Positions 41,691 through 50,285 of a stretch of DNA of 64,000 bases are shown one piece after another. Positions within the stretch are counted from its first letter, which is position 1. Every line of letters starts with the position of its first letter. The stretch spans positions 1 through 64,000 of the forward strand of contig DVGO01000065.1 in assembly GCA_018712645.1 (NCBI GenBank). Reading direction: 5' to 3'. Origin of the DNA: Candidatus Faecousia faecavium. Its GTDB lineage: Bacteria; Bacillota; Clostridia; Oscillospirales; Oscillospiraceae. The position numbers and the translations under genes were made by a program. The notes under the pieces are model-generated. The model was not told the origin of the DNA, did not search any database, and saw only the letters and a program-made list of their open reading frames with translations.

Positions 41691-42602
41691 TTGGTCAAGA
41701 CACCTGTGCAATATAACAAAAAGCAGCGCCGCCTGGTAATGCAGGAAAATGTGGCAGCCTACGCCTTTTTGCTGCCGTTTTTAATCTTCTTCGTAGGCTT
41801 TGTGCTGTATCCCATGTTCATGTGCGTCTATACCAGCTTCTTTGACGCAACGATGGGCCGGGAAGATATCTTTGTGGGTCTTAAAAACTATCAGGAGCTG
41901 TTCCAGGACGAGGTGTTCTGGATTGCCCTGCGCAATACGCTGGTAATCGTGGTGGTCTCCGTGCCGATTACCTGCATCTTCTCCCTGTGGGTAGCCTCTG
42001 CCATCAGCAAGATGCCGGTGGCTGCTACCTCCGCTTTCCGCTGCATCTTCTACCTGCCGGTGGTTACCGGCTCTGTGGCCGTCACCATGGTCTGGAAGTG
42101 GATGTTCAACAACTACTACGGCATTTTCAACTACCTGGGCAAGGACGTGCTGGGTATCCTGGATAAGAATATCAACTGGCTGGGCGATGAGAAGTACGCT
42201 CTGTGGTGCATTATCCTGATTCTGCTCACCACCTCCGTGGGCCAGCCCATTGTGCTGTATGTTTCCGCTCTGGATAACGTGGACAAGTCCCTGGTGGAAG
42301 CAGCCGAGGTAGACGGCGCCACTCCCAAGCAGGCTTTCTGGAAGATCAAGTGGCCCCAGATGATGCCCACCACCTTGTACATCCTGGTGATTACCACCAT
42401 CAACTCCTTCCAGTGCTTTGCACTGATTCAGCTGCTGACTTCCGGCGGCCCGAAGAACTCCACCATGACCATCATGTACTATATCTACTACAGCGCCTTC
42501 AAGCTGTATAAGTATGGTTACGGCAATGCCATGGGTGTTATTCTCGCCATTATCATCGCCATTCTGTCCGCCATTCAGTTTAAGGCCGGACAGGAGAAAT
42601 AA
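41691..42602 (+). CDS. sugar ABC transporter permease, first subunit
   Basis: This 303-residue CUT1 permease has six predicted helices and the EAA loop VEAAEVDGATPKQAFWKIKWP. The start is a TTG with a GAGAGGGGG site upstream, mirroring the first permease of the other importer at 9669. The ATG at 41739 is a shorter alternative. Together with the next gene it forms the membrane part of the proposed sialic acid importer. No ATPase gene is present in the cluster. Confidence 0.9.
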   Translation: MVKTPVQYNKKQRRLVMQENVAAYAFLLPFLIFFVGFVLYPMFMCVYTSFFDATMGREDIFVGLKNYQELFQDEVFWIALRNTLVIVVVSVPITCIFSLWVASAISKMPVAATSAFRCIFYLPVVTGSVAVTMVWKWMFNNYYGIFNYLGKDVLGILDKNINWLGDEKYALWCIILILLTTSVGQPIVLYVSALDNVDKSLVEAAEVDGATPKQAFWKIKWPQMMPTTLYILVITTINSFQCFALIQLLTSGGPKNSTMTIMYYIYYSAFKLYKYGYGNAMGVILAIIIAILSAIQFKAGQEK

Positions 42603-42620
42603 GGAAGGGGGCAACGGAAT

Positions 42621-43535
42621 ATGAGAAATTATAGTCAGCTTTCCCCCGAACAGCGCAGAGCCAAACTCTACTCCATTTTCTCCTGTGTGGTCATCTGCCT
42701 GATCGCCTTTACTTTCCTGTTCCCTCTGTATTGGATCATCACCGGCTCTTTTAAAACCAAAACGGAGATTCTGTCCTCTACCCCTGTTTGGGTTCCTTCC
42801 GAATGGGTTATGACCAACTATGAGAATCTGATGAGCAAGCGTACTGCGCCGCTGTTTGACTTCTCCCTGTTTGGCTACACCATCACCGGTCCCACCATCC
42901 CCGGCGCTATCCGGTGGCTGCTGAATACGGTGGTTATGTCCGTTTCCTCCATGCTGCTGACCTGCCTGACCGCTGCAATGGCTGGTTATGCCCTGGCCAA
43001 GAAGCGCTTCTACGGCCGGACCATTCTGTTCAGCCTGATCGTCTGCGCCATGGCGCTGCCCAAGCAGGTTATCCTGATTCCTCTGGTGCGGGAAATGTCT
43101 GCCCTGAATCTGTATGACACCATTTGGTCCGTCATTATCCCCATCGTCGGCTGGCCTTTCGGCGTGTTCCTGCTGAAGCAGTTTGCTGAGGGTATTCCCA
43201 CGGAAATGGTGGAAGCCTGCCGGATTGACGGTGCCAGCGAGTGGCGTACCTTCACCGATGTCATGTTCCCCATGATTAAGCCCGGTGTTGGTGCCTGTGC
43301 CATCTTTACCTTTATCAATTCCTGGAACGACTACTTCATGCAGCTGATTATGCTGATGAGCACCAAGGAACTGACCATCTCCGTCGGTATTGCCACCATG
43401 CAGGGTGAAAACTCCACCGACTTTGGTATCCTCATGGCCGGTTCTGCCCTGGCATCCATCCCCATCATCATTGTGTTCCTGATTTTCCAGAAATACTTTA
43501 CCAAGGGCATCACCATGGGTGCTGTCAAGGGTTAA
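42621..43535 (+). CDS. sugar ABC transporter permease, second subunit
   Basis: This 304-residue CUT1 permease has six helices, the EAA loop VEACRIDGASEWRTFTDVMFP and the typical C-terminus FTKGITMGAVKG. It lies 18 bases after the first permease. A small hairpin (GCCCCCTCT/AGAGGGGGC, about 43544-43567) separates it from nanA and may tune expression. Confidence 0.92.
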   Translation: MRNYSQLSPEQRRAKLYSIFSCVVICLIAFTFLFPLYWIITGSFKTKTEILSSTPVWVPSEWVMTNYENLMSKRTAPLFDFSLFGYTITGPTIPGAIRWLLNTVVMSVSSMLLTCLTAAMAGYALAKKRFYGRTILFSLIVCAMALPKQVILIPLVREMSALNLYDTIWSVIIPIVGWPFGVFLLKQFAEGIPTEMVEACRIDGASEWRTFTDVMFPMIKPGVGACAIFTFINSWNDYFMQLIMLMSTKELTISVGIATMQGENSTDFGILMAGSALASIPIIIVFLIFQKYFTKGITMGAVKG

Positions 43536-43605
43536 TCCCAGTCTCGCCCCCTCTGATTTAGAGGGGGCTCAGGCTGATTCTACCAATATATGAAGGAGAA
43601 TACAT

Positions 43606-44514
43606 ATGACTGATATCAAAAAGTACGAAGGCATTATCCCCGCTTTCTATGCCTGCTACGATGCCGAGGGCCGCATCAACCCCCAGGCCGTACGGGAACT
43701 GACCCGCTACTTCATTGACAAGGGCGTGAAGGGCGTTTATGTGGGCGGTTCCTCCGGCGAATGCATCTACCAGAGCAAGGAAGAACGCAAGCTGGTGCTG
43801 GAAAATGTGATGGCGGAAGCCAAAGGCAAACTCACCGTCATTGCCCACATCGCCTGCAACAACACCGCTGACTCCCAGGAGCTGGCTGCCCACGCAGAAA
43901 GCCTGAGCGTTGACGCCATTGCTGCCATCCCCCCCATCTACTTCAAGCTGCCTCCTTATGCCATTGCCAAGTACTGGAATGACATGAGTGCCGCCGCTCC
44001 CAACACCGACTTCATCATCTACAACATCCCCCAGCTGGCAGGCGTTGCCCTGAGCGTACCCCTGCTGAAGGAAATGCTGAAGAATCCCCGGGTCATCGGT
44101 GTCAAGAACTCCTCCATGCCGGTTCAGGACATCCAGATGTGGCGGGACGAAGGGGCCATTGTCTTCAACGGTCCCGATGAGCAGCTGATTTCCGGTATGG
44201 TCATGGGCGCCACCGGCGGCATCGGCGGCACCTACGGCGCAATGCCGGAGCTGTACACTAAGCTGTTTGACCTGGTCAAGTCCGGTGACCTGGCCACCGC
44301 TCTGGAAATCCAGAACGAGTGCTGCCGGATTATCTACAAGATGTGCTCTGCCCATGGCAACATGTACGCCGTAATCAAGGAGATCCTGCGCATCAACGGC
44401 GGCCCCGACTGCGGCAGCGTCCGGGCACCTCTGGCGGAGATGATCGAAAGCGACTACCTGATTGCCCAGGAAGCCGCCCAGATGATCCGCACCGCTGTGG
44501 CAAAGTATTGCTAA
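43606..44514 (+). CDS. nanA: N-acetylneuraminate lyase
   Basis: NanA splits N-acetylneuraminate into N-acetylmannosamine and pyruvate. The 302-residue DHDPS-family barrel shows YVGGSSGECIY (carboxylate-binding loop), Tyr139 in FIIYNIPQLAG and the Schiff-base Lys167 in VIGVKNSS. The GSSGE loop rather than GTTGE separates it from true dapA. GAAGGAG lies before the ATG. It closes the importer operon and is followed by a terminator. Confidence 0.93.
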   Translation: MTDIKKYEGIIPAFYACYDAEGRINPQAVRELTRYFIDKGVKGVYVGGSSGECIYQSKEERKLVLENVMAEAKGKLTVIAHIACNNTADSQELAAHAESLSVDAIAAIPPIYFKLPPYAIAKYWNDMSAAAPNTDFIIYNIPQLAGVALSVPLLKEMLKNPRVIGVKNSSMPVQDIQMWRDEGAIVFNGPDEQLISGMVMGATGGIGGTYGAMPELYTKLFDLVKSGDLATALEIQNECCRIIYKMCSAHGNMYAVIKEILRINGGPDCGSVRAPLAEMIESDYLIAQEAAQMIRTAVAKYC

Positions 44515-44519
44515 AATCG

Positions 44520-44550
44520 AAAAGCCGCCGGACCCCCTCCGGCGGCTTTT
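44520..44550 (+). terminator. terminator after nanA
   Basis: Perfect 13-bp arms AAAAGCCGCCGGA and its complement flank a CCCCC loop and end in TTTT. Confidence 0.92.
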
Positions 44551-44568
44551 GCAAAATAGCAGTTTTTT

Positions 44569-44620
44569 GTAAAAACTTTCGAGAATCTGCCATGGCGCAA
44601 TGAGAAAAATATGGTATAAT
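44569..44620 (+). promoter_or_regulatory. promoter of the ROK gene
   Basis: An extended -10 (TGGTATAAT, box at 44615-44620) lies 35 bases upstream of the ROK start. GTAAAAACTTTC at 44569-44580 resembles half of the RpiR-type palindromes near 40.1 kb. Confidence 0.6.
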
Positions 44621-44655
44621 GACAATAGAATTCAAACCAGAGGAGGAAATTTCCT

Positions 44656-46035
44656 ATGCAGTACTTAGGCATTGACTACCAGATGAAACACGCCCCCAAA
44701 CTGGACCCCACATTCATCCCCTTCGGTGTCTGGCGGGAAGCTTACCTGAAGGACGCCAAGCAGCCCATCGCCATCGCTGTTGAGCGGGACAAGGGCCGCA
44801 TCTCCGTCCACCACACCTGTATCCACGGCACTCCGGAAATGGCTGAGGCCGACTACCGGTATGTGGAGCGGTATGTCAAATTCCTGCTCTGGTCCACCGG
44901 CGGCTTCCGGGTATCCGTGTGCGGCTGCCCCGATCTGGCTCAGCGGCTGCAAAAAGACTACGCCCCTGACGGAACGCGGCATTTTGACTGCACCTTCTTC
45001 CATCAGGTCTATGAAACACCCCTGGAGATTCTGAGCCTGCCCCTGGAGCAGTGCCCTCAGGCCAATGAAGTGGCTGAGTCTATGGGTGGCCATATGGACG
45101 GCTGCCGCATTGGCTTTGATGCCGGCGGTTCCGACCGGAAGGTTTCTGCTGTGATTGACGGCGAGTGCGTTTACTCCGAAGAAGTGGTCTGGTTCCCCAA
45201 ACTCCAGGAGGACCCGGATTACCACTTCCAGCACATTGTGGAAGCCTTCAAAACCGCCGCTTCCAAGATGCCCCGGGTGGATGCCATCGGCGTTTCTTCT
45301 GCCGGTACCTTCATCGGCAACGCACCGATGGTGGCTTCCCTGTTCATCAAGGTTCCCCGCTCTAACTGGGACAAGGTAAAGACCATCTACGACCGGGCCG
45401 CCAAGGAAATTGGTGATGTGCCCATCGTGGTTGCCAACGACGGCGACGTGTCTGCTCTGGCCGGCGCCATGGGCCTGGGTGTGGGCAATATCATGGGTAT
45501 TGCCATGGGTACGTCCGAAGCCGTGGGCTATGTGGACAAGGATCAGAACGTGCTGGGCTGGATCAATGAGCTGGCTTTCGCTCCCGTTGACCTCCAGGAA
45601 GGCGCTATGCAGGACGAGTGGTCCACCGACTTCGGTGTGGGCTGCAAGTACTTCTCCCAGGATGCTGTCATCAAGCTGGCTCCCGCTGCGGGCATCGAGC
45701 TGGACGAGAGCCTGTCCCCTGCGGAAAAGCTGAAGGTTGTCCAGGGCCTGATGAACCAGGACGATCCCCGGGCCGTGGCGATTTTCGAGACCATCGGCGC
45801 ATATCTGGCCTACACCGTGGTGCTGTACTCTCAGTTCTACGACATTGAGCACATGATGATGCTGGGCCGTGTCATGTCCGGTAAGGGCGGCGACACCATC
45901 CTGCGTGTGTGCAACGAGATCCTGGCCGACGAGTTCCCCGCACTGGCAAAGAAGTGTGAGGTCATGCTCCCCGACGAGAAGACACGCCGGGTTGGTCAGT
46001 CCGTGGCTGCCGCCAGCCTGCCCAAGATCAAGTAA
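44656..46035 (+). CDS. ROK family protein with N-terminal extension, probable amino-sugar kinase
   Basis: This 459-residue protein has its ROK phosphate loop (GFDAGGSDRKV) starting only at Asp155, after about 150 residues with no recognised domain. Further ROK-like pieces are VSSAGTFIGN, VVANDGDVSALAG and MGIAMGTSEAVG. The zinc-binding CxCGxxGC motif of most ROK repressors and kinases is absent. Its place beside nanA and the AGE epimerase suggests a ManNAc or GlcNAc kinase. It has its own promoter and terminator. A regulatory role without catalysis is possible. Confidence 0.8.
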   Translation: MQYLGIDYQMKHAPKLDPTFIPFGVWREAYLKDAKQPIAIAVERDKGRISVHHTCIHGTPEMAEADYRYVERYVKFLLWSTGGFRVSVCGCPDLAQRLQKDYAPDGTRHFDCTFFHQVYETPLEILSLPLEQCPQANEVAESMGGHMDGCRIGFDAGGSDRKVSAVIDGECVYSEEVVWFPKLQEDPDYHFQHIVEAFKTAASKMPRVDAIGVSSAGTFIGNAPMVASLFIKVPRSNWDKVKTIYDRAAKEIGDVPIVVANDGDVSALAGAMGLGVGNIMGIAMGTSEAVGYVDKDQNVLGWINELAFAPVDLQEGAMQDEWSTDFGVGCKYFSQDAVIKLAPAAGIELDESLSPAEKLKVVQGLMNQDDPRAVAIFETIGAYLAYTVVLYSQFYDIEHMMMLGRVMSGKGGDTILRVCNEILADEFPALAKKCEVMLPDEKTRRVGQSVAAASLPKIK

Positions 46036-46048
46036 GAACTGTTTCCCG

Positions 46049-46077
46049 AAAGCCGCCCAATTTTGGGCGGCTTTTTT
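46049..46077 (+). terminator. terminator after the ROK gene
   Basis: AAAGCCGCCCAA and its complement flank a short TT loop and are followed by TTTTTT. Confidence 0.92.
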
Positions 46078-46097
46078 ATCTGTCTGGTCGAAAGACC

Positions 46098-46161
46098 TTG
46101 ACAGAGTACTTGTAATGTGGTATATTTATAACGCAAAGAGCGAAATACACCACATTACAAG
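46098..46161 (+). promoter_or_regulatory. promoter embedded in a 13-bp perfect inverted repeat
   Basis: TTGACA (46098-46103), 17 bases and TATATT (46121-46126). CTTGTAATGTGGT at 46109-46121 lies in the spacer, and its exact inverse ACCACATTACAAG at 46149-46161 lies just upstream of the ribosome-binding site. The two arms are probably operator half sites for the XRE protein encoded downstream. Confidence 0.78.
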
Positions 46162-46174
46162 GAGGAATATCTGT

Positions 46175-46534
46175 ATGAAGCACAAAATCAACTACCTGGG
46201 TTTGCTGTCCCTGCTGGCATTGATCGGCATTTTGGGCTTGGTAACAGAAAACAACGGATTGTTCGGCTTCGTGGGATTTGCCTACTATCTGCGGTACTTC
46301 TGGGTGATACCGGATGAGTTCTTCCGGTTGAATGTGCAGAAGGCTGCCACGTTTGCCTTTATGGCGGAGATGATTTCTCTGGTTCCGTTTATGTTTGGGT
46401 GTACCTGCCTGTATGGGGCTGAACGGGCGGTGCCAATGGCTTTTGGACTGAGTTTCGGGGTTGTGATTCTGGCATTTACGTTGGCCCTTATGGTGCTGGA
46501 GTGGAAAGAGCAAAAAGGTGCCCGCAATGATTAA
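46175..46534 (+). CDS. small membrane protein (DUF3796-like)
   Basis: This 119-residue protein has three or four hydrophobic helices, beginning [21 protein letters not shown]. It resembles DUF3796 proteins, which are regularly encoded next to small XRE regulators. AAGGAGG lies upstream and its 3' end overlaps the regulator gene by 8 bases. Function is unknown; pairing suggests a membrane sensor or a stress-response component. Confidence 0.7.
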   Translation: MKHKINYLGLLSLLALIGILGLVTENNGLFGFVGFAYYLRYFWVIPDEFFRLNVQKAATFAFMAEMISLVPFMFGCTCLYGAERAVPMAFGLSFGVVILAFTLALMVLEWKEQKGARND

Positions 46535-46724
46535 GAACCGCATCAAAGAGTATCGTGCAAAATATGACATGAAGCAGGAAGAACTGGCGAATCTCGTGGG
46601 AGTACGCAGGGAGACCATTGGAAACCTGGAAAAAGGAAAGTACAATCCTTCCCTGGTGCTGGCCTGGAACATCGCCAAGGTATTTAAGACCACCATTGAG
46701 GAAATTTTCACAGTGGAACCGTGA
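46527..46724 (+). CDS. XRE family transcriptional regulator
   Basis: This 65-residue protein consists almost entirely of a Cro/CI helix-turn-helix ([29 protein letters not shown]). Single-domain regulators of this type commonly repress their own operon. The ATG overlaps the end of the membrane-protein gene. The perfect inverted repeat spanning the operon promoter is the likely binding site. Confidence 0.9.
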   Translation: MIKNRIKEYRAKYDMKQEELANLVGVRRETIGNLEKGKYNPSLVLAWNIAKVFKTTIEEIFTVEP

Positions 46725-46752
46725 TTGTTTCCCTCTGAGCCAGCTGCGGTGG

Positions 46753-46909
46753 TTGCAAAGCAGTTGTGCCCATGCTATACTGAGGATACCTTACAAAAAG
46801 GAGCAAGGTAATTATGCACAGTCCGATCTGATTGTTTGCCATAAAAAAACCAGACGCTGAACAACAGCGTCCGGTTGCTGCGGGCAAAAATCGGAAAGGA
46901 TCGGAAAAC
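46753..46909 (+). promoter_or_regulatory. promoter and translational-attenuation-like leader of the MFS gene
   Basis: TTGCAA (46753-46758), 17 bases and TATACT (46776-46781). The leader then holds a five-codon reading frame with its own AAGGAG site. After it comes a hairpin (ACCAGACGCTG/CAGCGTCCGGT, about 46849-46875). TCCGATC at 46822-46828 inside the small frame is complementary to GATCGGA at 46899-46905, next to the MFS ribosome-binding site. This arrangement resembles drug-induced leader control of resistance genes. Confidence 0.6.
46814..46831 (+). CDS. five-residue leader peptide
   Basis: ATG CAC AGT CCG ATC TGA encodes MHSPI behind a good Shine-Dalgarno site (AAAAAGGAG). The sequence of its last codons can pair with the region next to the MFS start, so ribosome position on this frame could control access to that start. 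Confidence 0.45.
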   Translation: MHSPI

Positions 46910-48037
46910 GTGAAGAAAAATATCTATTTGATGTACGCCATTGGGCTTTTGCAGGGGATGGTTTTCTATGGCCCTATCGCCACACTGTACCGCCAGGCCC
47001 AAGGGGTTACGGTGTTTCAGATTACCTTGATTGAGAGCATTTCCCTGGCGTTGTGCATTGCCCTGGAAGTGCCCTGGGGTGTGGTGGCGGACAGAATCGG
47101 CTACCGGAAAACCATGATTTTCTGCTGTTTGCTGTATTTTGTATCGAAAATCCTGTTCTGGCAGGCAACGGACTTTTGGTGGTTTCTGGCGGAGCGGATT
47201 TTGCTCAGTGTGGTCATTGCCGGAATGTCCGGAGTGGACAGCAGCATTCTGTACCTGTCCTGCCAGGGGCAGAATAGCCAAAAGGTGTTCGGAATCTACA
47301 GCGGCATGGGGATGGCGGGACTGCTGATAGCGGCGGGGGTGTTCTCCCTGGTTGTCCGGGACAATTACCCGCTGGCAGCATGTTTGACGGTAATCAGCTA
47401 TGCCCTGGCGGCAGTACTGGCCCTGGGGCTGACAGAAGTGAAACAGGAAACATCGCCCCAGCATCACGGACAGCTGGGCAAGGCGTTGCCAAAGGGCAGC
47501 CTGGTGCTGTTTTTACTGGCGGCGGCCTTCCTGGCAGAGACCCACCAGACCATCACGGTTTTTCTCAACCAGCTGCAATATCAGCGCTGCGGCTTGGGGG
47601 ATGGTGCCATGGGCTGGGCCTATATCCTGGCCACTATCCTGGGACTGGGTGGGATTTTCTCCGCCGGTGTTACAAAACGCACGGGAATTCTTGGCAGCTG
47701 CCTGCTCTTTGCGGGATTGTCCATTGGGGCCTGCCTGGTGCTGGCATGGACCCGGAGCGGAGCCGCTTCTGTGGGCAGTATTCTGCTGCTTCGGCTGTCC
47801 AACACCCTGTTTCAGCCCTTCCAGGCCCAGATGCAGAACCGGCAGATACAGACAGAAAACCGGGCAACGGCCCTGAGCATCAATGCCATGCTGATGGACT
47901 GTGTCGCCGTAGGGAGCAATCTGATCTTTGGGGCTTTGTCGGAGTATTCGCTGACGGCGGCTTTCGTCTTTGGCGGTATCCTCAGCGGGTCTGCACTTCT
48001 TTTGCTGCTGGCCTGGTATCGAAGGACAAAAGAATAA
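46910..48037 (+). CDS. MFS transporter, probable drug exporter
   Basis: This 375-residue protein has about eleven or twelve hydrophobic helices. The loop GVVADRIGYRKTM between helices 2 and 3 matches the major facilitator signature. The start is a GTG after GGAAAGGA. The in-frame region upstream contains the leader and is not coding. The leader arrangement suggests induction by a translation inhibitor and thus an antibiotic efflux role, but the substrate cannot be read from the sequence. Confidence 0.82.
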   Translation: MKKNIYLMYAIGLLQGMVFYGPIATLYRQAQGVTVFQITLIESISLALCIALEVPWGVVADRIGYRKTMIFCCLLYFVSKILFWQATDFWWFLAERILLSVVIAGMSGVDSSILYLSCQGQNSQKVFGIYSGMGMAGLLIAAGVFSLVVRDNYPLAACLTVISYALAAVLALGLTEVKQETSPQHHGQLGKALPKGSLVLFLLAAAFLAETHQTITVFLNQLQYQRCGLGDGAMGWAYILATILGLGGIFSAGVTKRTGILGSCLLFAGLSIGACLVLAWTRSGAASVGSILLLRLSNTLFQPFQAQMQNRQIQTENRATALSINAMLMDCVAVGSNLIFGALSEYSLTAAFVFGGILSGSALLLLLAWYRRTKE

Positions 48038-48045
48038 TGAAATGT

Positions 48046-48076
48046 ACTTGCCCTGCCGGAAAACGGCAGGGCAAGT
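48046..48076 (+). terminator. terminator after the MFS gene
   Basis: Perfect 13-bp arms ACTTGCCCTGCCG and its complement flank a GAAAA loop and are followed by TTTG. Confidence 0.85.
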
Positions 48077-48094
48077 TTTGCTGTATAGACAAGA

Positions 48095-48124
48095 AAAGAG
48101 GAAGCGGCGAACCGCTTCCTCTTT
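48095..48124 (-). terminator. terminator of the CODH/ACS operon
   Basis: Perfect 13-bp arms AAAGAGGAAGCGG and its complement flank a CGAA loop. The minus strand continues with TTTTC, directly after the acsB stop. Confidence 0.85.
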
Positions 48125-48141
48125 GGTTTTGGGAAGAGAAA

Positions 48142-50274
48142 TTACATCTCGAAGGGCTCCATGCTGAGGACGGGGTGGCCAACCTCAGACAGGTAGTTCA
48201 GCAGCTGTTCGGGATCTTCGGTGCAGATGGTTTCATCGGCGATCATGTCGGTGAAGTTCTCAACGCCGTACATCTCCAGAGCGGTCTTGTCCAGACGCTC
48301 ACGCATCTGATCCTTCAGCATCTTGGGCATCCAGACGATACGGCCGGGGCCGCCTTCTGCAGCGATGAACTTGTGGGAAGCGATGAAGTGCTTGCCGTGG
48401 CCCATGAAGCCAGGAGTCTGCACGCCGCCGCCGGTCATGGAAGCCATCTCGGAGAAGCTCATGCCCAGAGGAGTCATACCGGCATGCTCACGGCAGGTGA
48501 TGACAACGCCCATAGAGACAGGCTCAACACCGCAGATACACTCGAAGCAGCCGCAGGAGGTCATGGGATCCTGGAACAGGGAGTACAGGGTCACGCGCTC
48601 CAGAGCGCCGTGGCTGTACTTCTGGACAGCCTCATCCACAGTCTCGAAGCGGCCCAGCTTCTCGTCGGTGCACCCTTCCTTGGCGATGGGCTGGCAGGGA
48701 CCGGCGGGATCCAGTTCCTTGGTGGCCTTGGCATCCAGCCAAGACACAGCGCCGCACAGACCCAGACGCTCGGGGGTAACGATACAAACGTGGCTGGGGG
48801 AGAAAGCCTGGCACATAATGCAGGTGTAGTAAGTATCCACGGACTCGTCGGTCATGGAAGCCAGACGGGCGTCACGCTTGTCGAACACTTCGTTGGCGGC
48901 AGCACGCAGCTTGGCGTTCTGCTCAGCATCCACAATGATGCGGACCTGGCACTTGTCCACAACAGCTTCGAACTCGCTCTTGACCTTTGCGTACAGCACT
49001 TCGCCGATGTGCTTGAACTTGAAGCCAGCCTCGAAGTCGGCCTTGCTGATACGGATACGGATCATGTCACGCTGACCGGTGTGCATCACGCCTTCGATGC
49101 AGTTCAGCCAGGAGTGGATCTTACGCTCCATGACGGACTCAAAGTCGGGCTGCATAGCCTTGCCGGCCACTTCCACGGTGTAGGACAGGGAAATCTTGGA
49201 GCCCACGGGGATCTCGTCGATTTCGGGTCCGACGACCTCGATCTTGTGATCTTCCACTTCGGAAGCTTCCTTGGTCTGAACCAGCTCGAAGCAGTCCACA
49301 CGGGAGCCGTCCACTTCCACCTGCATGTCGCCGCGGCGGATGATTTCGCCTTCGAAAGCGGAAGCGAAGGACACGGGGATGTCGATCTTGGTGATCTTGA
49401 TCTTGATGTCGCGAGCTTCCAGAGAGGTGGGATTCCACTTGGAAACGTCGGTCTGCACGATCAGGGACTTGGGAACACGGAAGATGTTCTCGGTCTCGTT
49501 GGTGATGACGGGGAAGCCCAGAGCGATGGCGCCGGCGCCGCAGGCCACGATCACATCGTCCAGAGGAGCGAAGGCGTTGACGAAGGCAGGCACACGCTCC
49601 ATGGTGTACTTCATCAGGTTGCCGGCATCACCGGGGGTGATGTTGCCGAAGATCAGCGCAGCACGCAGAGCCACGGACACAACATGGATGACGGAAGTGA
49701 CATCCTTGCCCAGAGGCACAACACGGACGTTGTCGCCGGTCTTGTAGTTCTTCTCAGCCAGCTGGTCGATGACGCCGCCAACCAGGGTCACCAGCATGCC
49801 CTGGGTCTGGTAGCTCTTGACCAGTTCCACAGCCTCTTCGGCGCTGGGGGCGGTGCCCAGGATAACGGCAACGCCGGGGATATCGCCGGTAACCAGGGGG
49901 ACACCCAGGTTACGGACGAAAGCGTCGGAAATGTGGCCGTAGCAGGGAGCCTCGTAGGGAGCAGCGCCATTGATGTACTTCAGAACTTCGATGAATTCTG
50001 CGCACAGAGCGGTGGCCACGCCGGACATAAAGGCATCATGCAGCCGATTCTCCCGGGTCATCAGGGTCTTGACAACACCCAGAGCGGCCTTCAGCTCGCC
50101 CAGGTTGGTGACCTTCACGCCGGTAACTGCGTAGTAGCAGGGCAGCGCGTAAGCGGTTTCGGGGAAGGACACAGCCTGGCTCTCGCCGTACTGCGCAATC
50201 GCATTATCGATGGCGGCTTCGGTCAGGCCATAAACGGCATCGTTACCGCCAAAAACTCTATCAAAAAGTGTCAC
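48142..50274 (-). CDS. acsB: acetyl-CoA synthase (CODH/ACS beta subunit)
   Basis: AcsB joins CO, a methyl group and coenzyme A at the nickel A-cluster, the final step of the Wood-Ljungdahl pathway. The 710-residue protein keeps all cluster ligands. Cys485, 488, 497 and 507 have the spacing of the Moorella iron-sulfur site. Cys574-Gly-Cys576 binds the distal nickel at the same 89-residue offset. Length is close to the bacterial norm. The start is a GTG 8 bases after AGGAGG. It follows cooC by 11 bases and is the last gene of the operon. Bacterial acetogens usually add acsCDE genes, which are not seen here. Confidence 0.97.
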   Translation of the reverse strand: MTLFDRVFGGNDAVYGLTEAAIDNAIAQYGESQAVSFPETAYALPCYYAVTGVKVTNLGELKAALGVVKTLMTRENRLHDAFMSGVATALCAEFIEVLKYINGAAPYEAPCYGHISDAFVRNLGVPLVTGDIPGVAVILGTAPSAEEAVELVKSYQTQGMLVTLVGGVIDQLAEKNYKTGDNVRVVPLGKDVTSVIHVVSVALRAALIFGNITPGDAGNLMKYTMERVPAFVNAFAPLDDVIVACGAGAIALGFPVITNETENIFRVPKSLIVQTDVSKWNPTSLEARDIKIKITKIDIPVSFASAFEGEIIRRGDMQVEVDGSRVDCFELVQTKEASEVEDHKIEVVGPEIDEIPVGSKISLSYTVEVAGKAMQPDFESVMERKIHSWLNCIEGVMHTGQRDMIRIRISKADFEAGFKFKHIGEVLYAKVKSEFEAVVDKCQVRIIVDAEQNAKLRAAANEVFDKRDARLASMTDESVDTYYTCIMCQAFSPSHVCIVTPERLGLCGAVSWLDAKATKELDPAGPCQPIAKEGCTDEKLGRFETVDEAVQKYSHGALERVTLYSLFQDPMTSCGCFECICGVEPVSMGVVITCREHAGMTPLGMSFSEMASMTGGGVQTPGFMGHGKHFIASHKFIAAEGGPGRIVWMPKMLKDQMRERLDKTALEMYGVENFTDMIADETICTEDPEQLLNYLSEVGHPVLSMEPFEM

Positions 50275-50285
50275 GGTATTTCCTC

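Noticed and set aside
48323..50274. Frameshift or decay in acsB
   Set aside because: The frame is intact over 710 codons, and all six nickel and iron-sulfur cysteines are at the expected spacing.
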